Assembly: GCF_963583255.1 (NCBI RefSeq)
Contig: NC_084809.1
Location: 5,565,501-5,629,500, forward strand
Source: Pyrus communis
Taxonomy: Eukaryota; Streptophyta; Magnoliopsida; Rosales; Rosaceae
DNA length: 64,000 bases
Direction: 5' to 3'
The position numbers were made by a program, and so were the translations under genes. The notes under the pieces are model-generated. The model was not told the DNA's origin, searched no databases, and saw only the letters and a program-made list of their open reading frames with translations. The first letter of the stretch is position 1. Each line of letters opens with the position of its first letter. Shown in pieces: positions 24,972 through 37,346 of the stretch.

Positions 24972-27900
24972 ATGGAGATCGTTTGCCCGATCGATGCAGA
25001 GCTGGGTACTGAAATCTCTGCTCTTCTCACACCACCTTCACCCGCCGACGTCGAGGAGTACTTGAACGAGCTCATTCAATCCAGCAGCAGGCAATGCAAT
25101 GGCATCACAGTTAAACAAAACGGAGAGCTCGGGAAAGGTAAAACCCGCATTTTATAAGTTTCCCATCACTCGTTTCGATCTGTAATATGCTTTTTGATCT
25201 TCAGGTGTGTACGCGGACTCGGACTTGAAAGAAGGAGAGCTTCTTCTCAAGGACCAAATGCTTGTGGGTCTTCAGCATTCTTCCAACAAGGTCTTGAGTT
25301 CTAACTTTCTCTGATCCAAAGTTTGAATTTTTGCTTCTGGGTCTTTTCAGTTTTCATTGTTTTTTTGTTTTTTTGTTTTCGCAATTGGGTGTTTTTAGTG
25401 TGTAGCTTTTGTTTCCGTTTCATTGCTTCTGTTTAGCTTTGAAATTGGGAGGAGACTTGATTTGCAAGAATTGGGAATTTCTTTGATGAAAGACTTTATC
25501 TTTTGCTTTTGGGTATTTAAATTTAGTTTTCAGTGTGTTTTTTCAATTGGGTTTTGCAGATTGATTGTTTGGTGTGCAGTTTCTGTTTCCGTTTCGTTGG
25601 CTCTGTTGAGCTTCAAATTGGGAGGAGACTCTATTTGCAAGAATTGGGAGTTTCTGCCGGCCGAGATTGCTGTGAAGCGGACTACTCAGCTGAAGATGAA
25701 GACTTGGATGACTCAGGGCCTAGCAGTTCTATTTACAAAGAGAAAGTTCCTCTTCCGAAAGGGATTGCGGAATCTGTAATGAATGGTGGTCTAAAGTTGC
25801 CTTACTCCGATAAGTTTTCACTGCCTCCGGCTGTTCCATGTCCTGGTGGCTGTAAAGAAGCTTATTACTGCAGGTGGGTAAGCCAAATTTTTATGTTTGA
25901 AGCATGTTGGACTATGACAATGGCACTGGAATAATAAATGAACTTGCTTTCATTGGACTGTGGTCTATCTCTTTGTGAATCAAGTACCCAATAAATAACT
26001 TGTTATCTTGTGCCAATATCTTGTAGCAAACAATGTGCAGAGTCTGATTGGGATTTATCTCATTCCTTACTTTGCACCGGGGAGAGGTCCAAGGCAATCT
26101 CTAGGGAGGCACTTGTAAAATTTATACAGCATGCCAATGGTAGGATGAGCTGTACCTTGTAGGTTATATCTTCTCTACCTTCTTATTCATTTTCCCACTA
26201 TCGTCTTCTAATTGTATCCTTATTTTTTTGGCTTTTACCAGACACAAATGATATATTCCTCCTTGCTGCGAAGGTACCTTCTATGACAAACAGCAATTCT
26301 AATTCCAATCTCTTATTTTTATGGGTCTGAACTTGTAGCAAACTATCTGATCAATACTTTTAGACTGTTTGGTCTCAGTTTGTCATGATATGTTTTTGGG
26401 ATGGTTCGCCATGGGTGGTAGCATTACTTTTCTGTCGTACTATTTGAAATTTGAATAATATGAAAGCATGATGGAGTACGTGGTACCTTATGTGTTACAT
26501 GTTGTTCTTGTCACGCTCCATAAGTCTTATACCATGTGATATGATATAAGTCCAATTAGTTGACCAAGTTCCTTGGTTTATTTTCAGGCAGTGTCTTCCA
26601 CCATTTTGAAGTACAGGAAGTTGAAAGTGGCTTATTCTGAAGACCGAGAGAATACACCAAATGTTGCAGGCAGCCCTTATCTATCTTTACTCTTAAAAGC
26701 ATGGAAACCAATATCAGTGGGACACAAGAGAAGGTAGCTATATTATGTATATAGTGAATACTTGCTGTTGTGTAAATGATCTTAACTGCTCCTTATGTTA
26801 TCCTTGAAAAGGAAGAAGTGTTTTCCGTGCATAGGGCAGAAGTATGGAATACTAGTACATGTGCAATAAACGTGTGCAATAGTTTTGCAAATGTTTACAT
26901 GACGGTTTCTTGTTTCCTCCTTTTCTCACATTTTATTTTCTCTTAGGTGGTGGGACTGCATTGCCTTGCCATTTGACGTTGAACCTTCTGATGAAGCTGC
27001 ATTTAGGATGCAGATAAGAGAGTTGGCATTCACGGTAGTACTCTCTCTCTCCACTAGATAGGTTGTTTTAGAAATTCTAGTTGGAGCACTATATTCCGTT
27101 GTCATCTCTTGAAAATGTTGTATGTTCTTATTTGGGATTGTGAGCTTCCAAACAAGTCAAATTAATGTTTATTTCATATAATCGTCATGATCCAAAATAT
27201 TACTAGCAGATTCTTTGATGCCTCTGGTATAATATTCTGTTATTTGAAGTTCTAACTGTATATTTGAATCTTTCAGTCACTTGAACTCCTGAAGGCAGCC
27301 ATCTTTGATGAGGAATGTAAACCACGTATCCTACCCACTTTAGAACTTGACTTATGTTTTCTTATTAGAATCATGCTTACTGTTTCTGACAGTTAAATTT
27401 GAACTCCTTGACTCTTCCCAGTATTCTCCCTCGAAATCTATGGGCATATAATTGCCATGTTTGAGTTGAATAATCTGTAAGTCAGAATTTGCCAAGGGTT
27501 TATCCCCTTTTCTGTCTCATCCATTGAATATGTAAACTGTGCATGCATCCAAAATGGTGCCAGCAATGGTGGTTGAAGTAATTCATGCGCTTTGTCAAAT
27601 TGCTTTAATAATTTGCTTGAGTCATCAGGCTCTTACTTTCATTTCACTTTGTTTCAGTGATTTGGTTGTAGTATCTCCAGTGGAAGATTATTTTTTGTAC
27701 ATTGATGATCTTCCGAATCCTGAAAAGGTTAGAAGTCATACTTTTCTCCTAATTTATTCGAAAATTTGGATGTTCTGATACCATTTTCCTGCTATTCATA
27801 ACAGAAAGAAGTTGAGGGTATTACACGACCATTTTTGGATGCTCTTGGTGATGACTATTCTGTTTGTTGCCAAGGTATCATGCTCTTTTGCAGTTTCTTC

Positions 27901-28785
27901 ACCATTATACGTTATATGTTCGCCAATTTACTTTGTATTAATTTTTTAAGCTGTTCTTTTGTACTTTATTCTTCTTGGTGCTGGACTACCTCAATGCTTG
28001 TTTCTGCCTGCACACATATTTATTCTCGGTGCTGGACTACCTCCTTGGGGTTAAGGGTGTTCAGTAAGCGTGAACTTGTCGTGGTGGAATTTAGTTCTCA
28101 TTGTTCTTACTAGGAGATCATTGGTGCTTGTAGAGCATACATTCTTTGCATGTTGGATATATAAATTTTGTTGCTGTTATATTTGCCTTACAAACTATTT
28201 TAAAAGCTAATGGTCAACAAACGTGGAATTGTTTCTCTCAGTGTGGCGAGGAGAAATATTAACTTCCAATGTTTTGTCAATTTTGTTTTAGGCACAGCGT
28301 TCTATCCTTTGCAGAGTTGTATGAATCATTCTTGTAGTCCTAATGCGAAAGCATTCAAAAGAGAGGAGGTATGTAAACTTCCAAGTTCCATATAGTAATT
28401 GAGATCTTCATGCAAAACCACGGTTCAAAGCAAACACCATCTGCAACTTTTTAAAGCATTCCTAAATTAATTTTTGTGCGTCTGCATTCATGCTTGTTCT
28501 CCATTACCAGGACCGAGATGGCCAAGCAACGATAATTGCACTTAAGCCGATTTCCAAGGGGGAAGAGGTACGAAAGTGAATGTCCAACTCGGTCTAGTAT
28601 GCCATTTATAAGATCGCAATATCCTTTTATCGAACTTGTGTGCAAATGCTGATGATCGCTTTGAATTTTTCCAGGTTACCATTTCTTATGTCGATGAAGA
28701 CCTTCCTTACAAAGAGAGGCAGTCATTACTTGCAGATTATGGTTTTAAGTGCAGGTGCCCGAAATGCTTAGAAGAAGAGCCATAA
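24972..28785 (+). CDS. ATXR2: SET-domain histone-lysine methyltransferase ATXR2
   Basis: Fourteen exons: 24972-25137, 25205-25290, 25560-25873, 26027-26139, 26242-26273, 26588-26733, 26947-27034, 27277-27325, 27422-27476, 27658-27727, 27805-27874, 28292-28368, 28511-28567 and 28675-28785. The frame closes at 477 residues, near the 473 of Arabidopsis ATXR2. A split SET domain begins at GVYADSDLKEGELLLKDQ and is interrupted by a cysteine-rich MYND-like insert (CLVCSFC, then CPGGCKEAYYCSKQCAESDW, ending with C in LLC). It resumes at LQSCMNHSCSPNAKAF, with the SAM-binding NHSC motif, and PISKGEEVTISYVDEDLPYKER. A post-SET-like CRCPKC ends the protein. ATXR2 is a nuclear H3K36 methyltransferase in Arabidopsis, linked to LBD gene activation and root organogenesis. 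Confidence 0.95.
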
Positions 28786-29385
28786 ACACTGCTAGATAGG
28801 TCCAAGAGGATTCAAAACGAAGATTGTTTTTTTTCATATTTTTCATCCCTTTGTAATAGTAAAAGAATAAATATGTCAACCATTTAATTTTCTGGTGATG
28901 AAACCGCATGTTTGTCAACCATTTAATTTTCTGGTTTTACGTTGGTGCTTCCTCGTTTTCCCATTCATGTTTCAGCATCGTTCGATTCATGTTTCATACA
29001 CCTAATCAACTCCCTGCGCATCTATTATCCCACCATCCCCCTCCCCTTAAACTGCATTAGAAAACAAGACTCCGACGAACGCTGAAAAGAAAAGAAAATA
29101 ATCTTCGAAAAGAATGAATATAGTCATATGTTACTACACTGAGCTATGCAATCAAGCTTGATCCATCAAGCCTTAAAAATATACATGTAGAGTTATAAAC
29201 TCCATGTAACGCAACGAGGAAGATTGTACACCAAATACATTAAAAGTGCTTCTGTTTATCCACCCGCGTTCATTCACTTCAACAACTTTGCAAAGCCGGC
29301 ATCAGATGTAGGAGATACACGAGTCTCTAACAGCTAATACTTGAACTAAATTTATCTTCTCCCTGCTAAATACTTGCACCATCTC
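28786..29385. other. Convergent 3' flank of ATXR2 and the CCCH gene
   Basis: Holds the 3' untranslated regions of two genes that converge. A short near-duplicate, TGTCAACCATTTAATTTTCTGG, occurs at about 28875 and 28913. A segment resembling CTCCCTGC.C.TCTATTATC occurs near 29009 and again near 29393 at the CCCH gene end. No gene is seen. Confidence 0.4.
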
Positions 29386-32300
29386 CTACTCAACTCCCTG
29401 CACGTCTATAATCTCATCATCTCCCTCATGCTGCATTAAAAAATGAGATGCCATTAGACACTGAAAAGAACATTTGACAAAAGAATGAAATATAATGACG
29501 GCATGATCTGAATACTTGACAGATGATATCCACTGCGTTGAAAGCCAGAATGTCACGCGAGAGGGTGCATGAACAATGAACTTCAATAAGCAATCATAAA
29601 CAATGAAAAGCGCACGAAAAATACTGACCTGCGAATGGTTATTTCTAAGGATTGGAGGTGGTGGAGGAAGGTCAAATGAAAAGCGTCCTCTCTCATATGC
29701 AGCTCCTTCCTCAATTCTAGCAGAACCATTCTCAACCGTCTCACTTTTATCCTCCAGTTCAAATTCAACTTCTGTGTCAACTGCGTGGGCAGCCATACTG
29801 GTAGAGGGTACGACAGGTCCTGACTCCGAACTCTTTAACTACACATTTGTTGTCCAAAAGATTTCAGTGCAAGTATTAATATCAGCTGCACCTTTATTTA
29901 AGGCATACATGCATAGCTTTCGTTCAAGGTGGAAAAATGTTAGTTCAGGGTTGAAAAAGAGGACGAAGTTCAGAGGCAACTCATTCTGACACAAAAGACG
30001 TGAGATTAAATTAATTGAGAGCATGCAGCAATGTCAGTGGAGTTAAACTGAATCAGGAATTTCAAATTGCCTAAAATATATAGCTGCTGGCTTCAGCAAA
30101 TATTATGCCCACTGTATCTGTATAGCAATTAAACAAATTTCCCATAGAAAGTACAAAGATGCACCTTATCTGCAGAGAGGATGCCTGAGGAAGCAGTCTT
30201 TCTCCTGTCATGTTTGCCTTGCTTTGCTAAAACCTTTGGACCACCAATTCCATTGTTCACTGGCTCCTCCTTGTCAAAATTTGATTGAGTAGGGTGTATG
30301 CTCCACCGAGAGAGCTTCTTTGGTCTGCTAGATGTTGTCAGATGTCCTCTTGTTGGATGAGCTGGTACACATCTCTAAAGTGTGAGCACCCATAATAAAA
30401 ACCGCACACGGTATCCATTATGGAAACAACTTCAACAATATAGTCCAAAGTCCAAGTAATCAAATGATGCACATGAATTTTGAAGAAAAACTGATAAGCT
30501 AAAAATCATTAAATTAGCAAAATCTATTTGTTCTTTGAAAAGAAGCTAAACATGTCTAAGAATGGTGCACACAGAAAATAAACAAAACCACCCACAAATG
30601 ATGAGACTCTAAACTCTAAAGGGCTTTTATTTATGCTTATTCTGCTTTCAACAAACAAAAAGGAGGTTGATATATAAAACTTCAAAGCTGAGAGAATAAC
30701 AAACTATATATTTCATCAAATCCACAAAACCCCATACATGGAAATGTAAATGCCTACCACTTTGTTTTGATTCTTTGGCGGTATCCCTAATAGCATCCAG
30801 CCTTTTCTTGCTTGGAGAAGCATCATGCAGCTGCTCATTATGGGGGTTGACTGGAAAACCAGTAGTCTCACCATCACTAACAATATTAATGCTTGAATCC
30901 TCTTCATTGGCATCAGTTACATAAATATCTAAGGCAAGCTGATCTCCCAACTTATTAAGTCGGACCTGTGATCTACAGATTTCAATACAATTATCAAATT
31001 CCAAGAGCTCTCTACAAACTCCAATAATGACTGAATGCCAAACCAACCAGAGGTATTTACAATATTAAAAAAAAAATACTTGCCTCTTTAGTTGGTCTTG
31101 TATCTTTGAATGACGAGAATGTGCTTTTACAAACTTATTCACCTTGTAGGAAATCCTGAAATTTTGAAATCCCGGAGAAAAGGAAGAAAGATCAATCAGT
31201 GAGTAAGACTTCCGTAAACATGCTACCCTGTAGCAGGCAACACAAATTCCTTACACACCATTCAGTACCTCTTACATTCCTCTTTCTCTTTGTATAATTG
31301 AGCCTCAAGCTCCTTAATTTTAGAAGTGAGACTATCCACTTCTTGAGACTTCTCTTCCACGTGAACCTGAAAAATAACAAACGCATTGCATGCAAAAAGT
31401 ATAACTAAAGGACATTCAATAAATCATGGCAGAAATCCGAAATAAGCAAACAGTTTAATAACAATGAGAAAACAGAAAGAAAGACCAAAAGGCAGATTTT
31501 TCAAAAAAAAAAAAAGTACTCAATAACTATCTGAAAAGCTTTAATACAACCTTATATTCCCACCATCTTAATGAAAGTAAAGTGATATCTACCGAATAAG
31601 ATACACCTAAAACAGCTTGCAAGAGCCAACAGCATGACCGAAAATGCAAAATAAATATTTTTTTTTTTTTTTACAGACTAGTGCTACAACAGCATGGTAT
31701 CATTTTGACAAACTTTTTTTTTTATCAATTATTTTCAGTAACAACGTCCACAAGAAGTTGCCCAAAAGACCATTGAAATTTAGATTGGCATATTCACATT
31801 TACATAAATGAAAATTAACTTGCAAAAATCACAATTTTGTTGACCAATAAAAAACATAAGTTTGGGTAATTGGAACTGACCCCTAATTGAGATTTACGGT
31901 TATCAAGCATGGTGATCTCTGACTGCAATTGCTTTAACTGCTCCAAGTTCCAAGGAAGAATATCAAAACAGAATCTCAACCAAGATTAGAAAGCATAGAT
32001 GAACTCGTGATGAAAACTTTTGAACAGAATTTCAGACCTGCACCTCAAGAACACCCGTCGAACTAAGTTTAATATTGGCTTCTTTAGCTTCATCTTCAGC
32101 CTCATTTGAAATTCTCAAACTTCCAGAAAAATCGCTTTGGCCATCCAAGTGTTTCTTCCTTCTTTTGCTGTTCACCAATGAATTTAAAATGAAAAATTAA
32201 AGTGATCAGGAAAAATTAAAGTGAAAGATTTTTTTTTTTTTTTTTTTTTTTTGTGCTGTTTATAAAGAGTAGATCATTAGAAGGATAAATGCTCAACATG

Positions 32301-34288
32301 TGTGGCATTCACAGAGAAAGAATATATAGAAACGAATTCCCCACTATAATCAAAGAGCTGGAGTTTGAGAAAATAAAAGAGAAGAAAATTGCAAAGGGAT
32401 CCATTTATTTAACTTACCTTTCTCTCTCAAGGGACCTGGATGGACTATATTCTGTAGTTTCATTTCCGCCAAGACAGTTGCAGGGAAAAAAATACAGTAG
32501 TCAGACTTTATGAAAAGTGAAAAAAAGGGACTATAAACCAAAATACGTTCGATAACAGACTTAACAGTTACATGATGCTGCACCAAACTTTGCTCATACG
32601 TGTTACTGTTAGGCATAACTAAAGAAAGAAAAATATGGAAAACAATACAACAGAAGATTTAAGTAAGAGTGCTTCCTAACCACGAAGTATATGACGGCCT
32701 CTTATATGTCTCTCTGGTGAATAACTTCGCTGCGGAGAATGCCTTCTGTCAAGCCTATCCCTCAAGTCATCGCCTCCAGAGTCCCGCCCACCTACAGAGA
32801 GTGAAGAAAACTTTTCAGTAAAGCATATCTAATAACTAGCTACTAATTCGTCTGTCTAAAGAATCAAGGAGAGCAACCCTTATGTGACAATGAGGCTAAG
32901 CTTACCATGTGGAATAACATGAGTAACATAATAATGAACAATAATGCTGAATCCTTGCCAGTTTCAAAGGGGCCATACACAGTAGAAACTACTGGTCTTA
33001 TATAAGAAATTGATATAGTAAACCCATGTGTGAGCTTAAAGATAACCTTCATATATCAGAGAAACATTGGAAAGAGGAGAATTGGGATTCCCGTCATCTT
33101 GCTGAACAATAGTATAAAGCCGCAATCAGAAAGTTCAAGAGATTCTCCAAGGTTTCATATAAGGATACAGATATAAATTATCAGAACAATAGTATAAAGC
33201 CGCAATCAGAAAGGTCAAGAGATTCTCCAAGGTTTCATATAAGGATACAGACATAAATTATCTGAAGCACACGTAATAATTTAGTTTCTTCTGACAGAAC
33301 TCCCATAAAAATAGCATTCTTCTCCATCTCGGAAATATCTTGAAGATATAAGTCAAGACAACAAATAAAGAGAGTACCATAATCCCCTTGAAATTCATTA
33401 GCTGCAGAAGCAGCAAATAGAAAGTACGCATATTCACCAAACCATCTTGTGTCTTAACTCTATTGAAGAAGATATATTCCAGAACTATGTAACGCTGATG
33501 ATCCATCATAGCATATCGAAGATGCAACATAATGACAAGGTTCCCCACAGAAACACCACAATTGGAATCTGCTACCATCAGGGACAATCCATACTGAATC
33601 AATTCGATAACCTTGCTAGTCAACATGAACCTGGGTTCCCCACAGAGATTTTGATAGCAGCTCTAACCACTGAATGACTAAATATGCAATCTTTCTGGAA
33701 TAGTACTTTAACTCCCGACTCCCGAGTCTGTAAACATACATGCTCCCATTTGCTCCATCGCACGAAAATAATATATTATCCGAATTGCAGACACATCATT
33801 GTTTCCAACATGGGAAGGATTGCATTAGATGATCATAAAACAGAAGACAATTCCAACATACAGAGAGAGAGAGAGAGAGAGAGAGAGCAGTTAATCACTT
33901 GAATTCATTAAAATTACAGTAAATTATGTAGTTTCAAAGAAAAATATGCAAACATATGACTTAAAATCTACAAAAATTACTATAAATTATCAAAATTTGA
34001 CAGTAAATTGTAATTCTGTGCAACCCCAATACAGTTACAAGTTCATCTTCAACCCAAAAATAAAAAAAAAATAAAAAACCCACTTTCATAAGATAAGCAG
34101 AGCTTCTGAGTAGGTCACTGAAGAGAAAAAACCAACGTGAAGCAAATATTAATATTACCGTGAAAGGATCCGCCCGAGAAGCGACGGAGCTCCGCCTCCC
34201 CGTGAGCAAACGAGCAGCTCTGCCGCGCGCACCGCCCTCTCTGATACAAAACACACAGCTTCGTCTTGAACAGCTTCCTCTCCGCCAT
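29386..34288 (-). CDS. CCCH zinc-finger protein with coiled coil (AtC3H13-like)
   Basis: Eleven exons on the minus strand: 34288-34159, 32791-32681, 32451-32418, 32167-32038, 31937-31881, 31366-31269, 31155-31084, 30972-30738, 30374-30165, 29838-29629 and 29430-29386. The frame closes at 443 residues. Exon 1 encodes the single finger: MAERKLFKTKLCVLYQRGRC, then ARQSCSFAHG (C-x8-C-x5-C-x3-H). Next come an RS/RD-rich stretch (DLRDRLDRRHSPQRSYSPER), a basic KRRKK signal, and a coiled coil of about 150 residues (LKQLQSEITMLDNRKSQLG to EKEECKR). The acidic segment NEEDSSINIVSDGETTGF and a proline run (LPPPPPI) follow. This matches plant CCCH proteins of the C3H13 type, likely nuclear RNA-binding. 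The intron after 31084 has a GC donor. The exon 8 donor at 30737 was chosen by phase; a nearby GT at 30757 would break the frame. Confidence 0.88.
33104..33263. repeat. Two-copy tandem repeat of 80 bases in intron 1 of the CCCH gene
   Basis: GAACAATAGTATAAAGCCGC begins copies at 33104 and 33184. The copies differ at only a few positions (for example AAGTTC against AAGGTC), so the duplication is recent. It borders a possible cassette exon at 33097-33047. Confidence 0.85.
33861..33887. repeat. GA microsatellite
   Basis: About thirteen AG/GA units in intron 1 of the CCCH gene. It is likely to vary in length between individuals. Confidence 0.9.
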
Positions 34289-34461
34289 CTCCCCAATCAG
34301 AATATCGGAAGCGTAAGAGCTAAGTTGCAGAGAAAGGAAGAAAGGGAAGCCCATTATATATACTTACAATACTACTTCATCACTGACCGTACACGTGTCC
34401 CCATCAGATCATATATAGGCATTCAGCAGTAGCGTACGGTCCAGTCCTTGACAGAAATGTT
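34289..34461. promoter_or_regulatory. Compact bidirectional promoter (CCCH gene / TraB gene)
   Basis: Only 173 bases separate the divergent start codons. A TATATATAA box on the minus strand at 34362-34354 would drive the CCCH gene. Because it overlaps an in-frame upstream ATG (34354), that ATG should be outside the mRNA, which supports the start at 34288. No TATA box is obvious on the plus side, where ACACGTGTCC (about 34391), an ACGT-core G-box-like site, is notable. Confidence 0.65.
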
Positions 34462-37346
34462 ATGATTCGCTCGACCCGCCTGGTCGCCTCACTCTACTCG
34501 CCCGAGTCCCGCCGCGTCTTCCTCTCTCTCCGCCGTTCTCTTAACTCCTTCGCGCAATTCTCCACCGTCAGGAATCTCAGATTTGCGTCCTCTGCCATCG
34601 ACGGCGGTCCGCGTCAGCGCGAACCGATGCGCCCCCTGATGGACGCGGAATCACCTTTGCCCGACCCGGCGTCAGCCGAAAACTTTGTCCACGTCGAGAA
34701 CCCTATGATTGAGGATTTGTCCGATAGCATCGTAGGCGTCGATGCGCCGAGGGATGAGTACGACGACGGCATTTCGATGACCGCCGTGGCTGAGAGTTTC
34801 GAACAGAGGAGGTTTCTTCCTGAGGAGCTATCGAGGAGCGTGGTGGTGCTCACTTGTGAGTCCACGGCTGAGGGCGGCGTTTGCGACGTGCATCTGGTTG
34901 GAACGGCACACGTTTCGGTGGTAAGAGAATTCAATTCCTGTTTGGTTGGTGAGAAAATTCGAAATGGCCAATTTCTGTTTGGTTGGTGAGAAAATTTGAA
35001 CTGAAAGCTTTGGTCTTTGGTTTTGTGTGTGGTTTGTAGGAGTCGTGCAGAGAAGTTGAAGCCGTGATCAGCTATTTGAAACCAGAGGTGCTTAATCCGT
35101 TTTGAAACTTGCTTAATAAGGTTTATATTAAATTAATTCTGATAACAATGTCATGAAATTATGTTAAATTATAATAAAGTTTACGAATTTTCTTGTGATG
35201 AATGTAGGTTGTCTTCTTGGAGTTGTGTTCTAGTCGAGTGGCGGCACTCACCCCTCAGAATTTGAAGGTCTGAGTCTATGTTCTGGTTCGGCGTTAATTT
35301 TTGAATAACCAAACATGATTACCAATGCATTTAATTTATCAGGTACCGACGATGGGAGAAATGATTGAAATGTGGAAGAAAAAGCACAATGCTTTTGGCA
35401 TTGTTTACAGCTGGTTCCTTGCAAAGGCATGTTTTCATCTTTGATCCAACTATACCAAGCATAATTTCCATATGTTCTCAGTATATTCAAGCGGTGGAAT
35501 TTTCGTGTCATTTTTCTGCTAGGTTTCAAGTAGGCTTGAGGTGTTTCCCGGTGCTGAGTTTCGTGTAGCATATGAAGAAGCAATGAAGTATGGTGGTAGG
35601 GTGATACTTGGTGATCGCCCAGTGCAGGTATAATACATTATACCTTATCATTTTGGTGTTCTGATATCTATCATTTGCAGCCTGCCCAATGCACCCCTGG
35701 CTACATTCCACCCTTTGACTGAAGAAACATTTATCAGCTACACAAGTAATTTTGATGTGTAATGAAAGTGCAATTTCATTTTAAAGGCTGATTATGATGA
35801 GATTTCTTCCAATCGAATGCCATAGCTTTGCTTTTTTTGTTGACAAGATGCACTCTAGATGAAACTGTAAACCAGACTTTTGGAATGTTTATTCCCGAAG
35901 TCCTCTTTCATGTCCGTTCCTTGCAAATTTGGTGGCAGTTTCAAAATTCTAATATCTATTGCATATTTGCATCTTAAGTGTCTTACTTTTATGTTTCTTT
36001 GTTCTTTTTTACACCAACCCTGCTACAATAACTCATCTTTTTCAAGCTGGCTTTCCATACTTATCTACCTGTATTTCAGACTCTGTATAATTTCCCTGGT
36101 GAAGAACTACTATGATATATGACTTTACACTGACTGAAACAGATTACCTTACGAAGGACATGGGCAAAGATGCCACTTTGGCATAAGATAAAACTGCTAT
36201 ATTCCTTACTTTTCCAAGCTGTCTTTCTACCAAGTCCCGATGCTCTTAATAGTATGGTAAACATCTACTTGATTTGTTGAAAGACAACCACTTCTCCTCC
36301 ATGCTGCTAATGTTTAGTTTCTTGTGATTAATGATTTGTTCTTGCGTATATTCAGCTTAAGGAAATGGACGATGTTGACATGCTGACTCTTGTGATTCAA
36401 GAGATGAGCAAGGAGTACCCCACTCTAATGGAAACACTCGTACATGAGCGAGATCAGTAAGTATTCTTCTGAGTTAACTATTCAATCAAACTAATGCTAA
36501 GATCAAAAGATGATGCCACATCTGTATAACTTTGTCCTATCACAGTAATCTGCTTCATTTCAGCCCTTATACCGTGAACATTTTCTTGATCACAGAGGTT
36601 TAGTTAGTAAACAAGTAAGTAATTCAGATGTAGACTAAGGAACGATGCTGATGATGTTATTGGTTTATATTAACTATTTCAAATGATCCAAATACGAGCT
36701 CCATGTATGCTTGTGGAGGTTGGGGTGTTTAGATAAACAAATTTCATTTTGATTTGTGGACCATAAATGATTTTTGTAAATTCTTATTGTTTTGTTGATC
36801 TGATTGCTTGATTTTAATGGTTGGATATTTAGGTACATGTCATCTACATTACTGAGAATTGCCAGCGAGCATCGTTCAGTAGTTGCAGTAGTGGGAAAGG
36901 GGCACCTCCAAGGAATTAAAAAGCATTGGCAGCAGCCTGTTGTGGTTGGTGAATCCTTCCTTTTGAATAATCTTTATAGTTCCGTTTCAAAAAGAACAAT
37001 AATAATCTTTATAGTTTTTATCTTATCCCACTCGTCGGTAGTGGTTATACAGGAAAATCAGTTCCTTTCCCATTAATGCTCCTTAGATTTGCTTTCTGGA
37101 TCTGATTTTTCGTTGATGGTTTCTTGAATAGAAAGTATGTGTTTGCATTTTTTGACAAGTATTTCCTACAATTTGTCTCTAAACTTCCATGCTCTGTTTT
37201 TCCATGTATTGCAGGTGAAGGATCTTATGGTAATTCCATCACAAAAGTCCTTTTTTACCACCGCAAGGATCCTTAAATCTTTGGGTGTCGCGGTAACTGG
37301 GGTGGCCATAGTATCAGGCATCTATATTGCATCCAAGAGGAAGTAA
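34462..37346 (+). CDS. TraB family protein (TraB domain-containing, organelle outer-membrane type)
   Basis: Nine exons: 34462-34920, 35040-35087, 35208-35267, 35343-35426, 35523-35627, 36143-36256, 36356-36456, 36833-36944 and 37215-37346, closing at 404 residues. A basic, Ser-rich N-terminus is followed by an acidic linker. The TraB domain runs from HLVGTAHVS through VVFLELCSSRVAALTP, GIVYSWFLAKVSSRLEVFPG and ILGDRPVQITLRRTWAKMP, to VVAVVGKGHLQGIKKHW. The C-terminal helix LGVAVTGVAIVSGIYIASKRK is a tail-anchor. The GTAH and GxGHLxGI motifs are the conserved TraB/Tiki-like residues. Plant relatives sit on mitochondrial or ER membranes and act in organelle contacts and mitophagy. The intron after 35426 appears to have a GC donor (AAG|GCATGT). 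Confidence 0.93.

Noticed and set aside
30757..30758. Alternative donor (G|GTAGGC) at the end of CCCH exon 8
   Set aside because: It leaves phase 1, which does not fit the well-supported next exon; the GT at 30737 gives phase 0 and joins cleanly.
34289..34354. Upstream in-frame ATG giving the CCCH protein a hydrophobic N-terminal extension
   Set aside because: The ATG overlaps the TATA box, so it should lie upstream of the transcription start; the MAERKLFKTKLC start matches the family.
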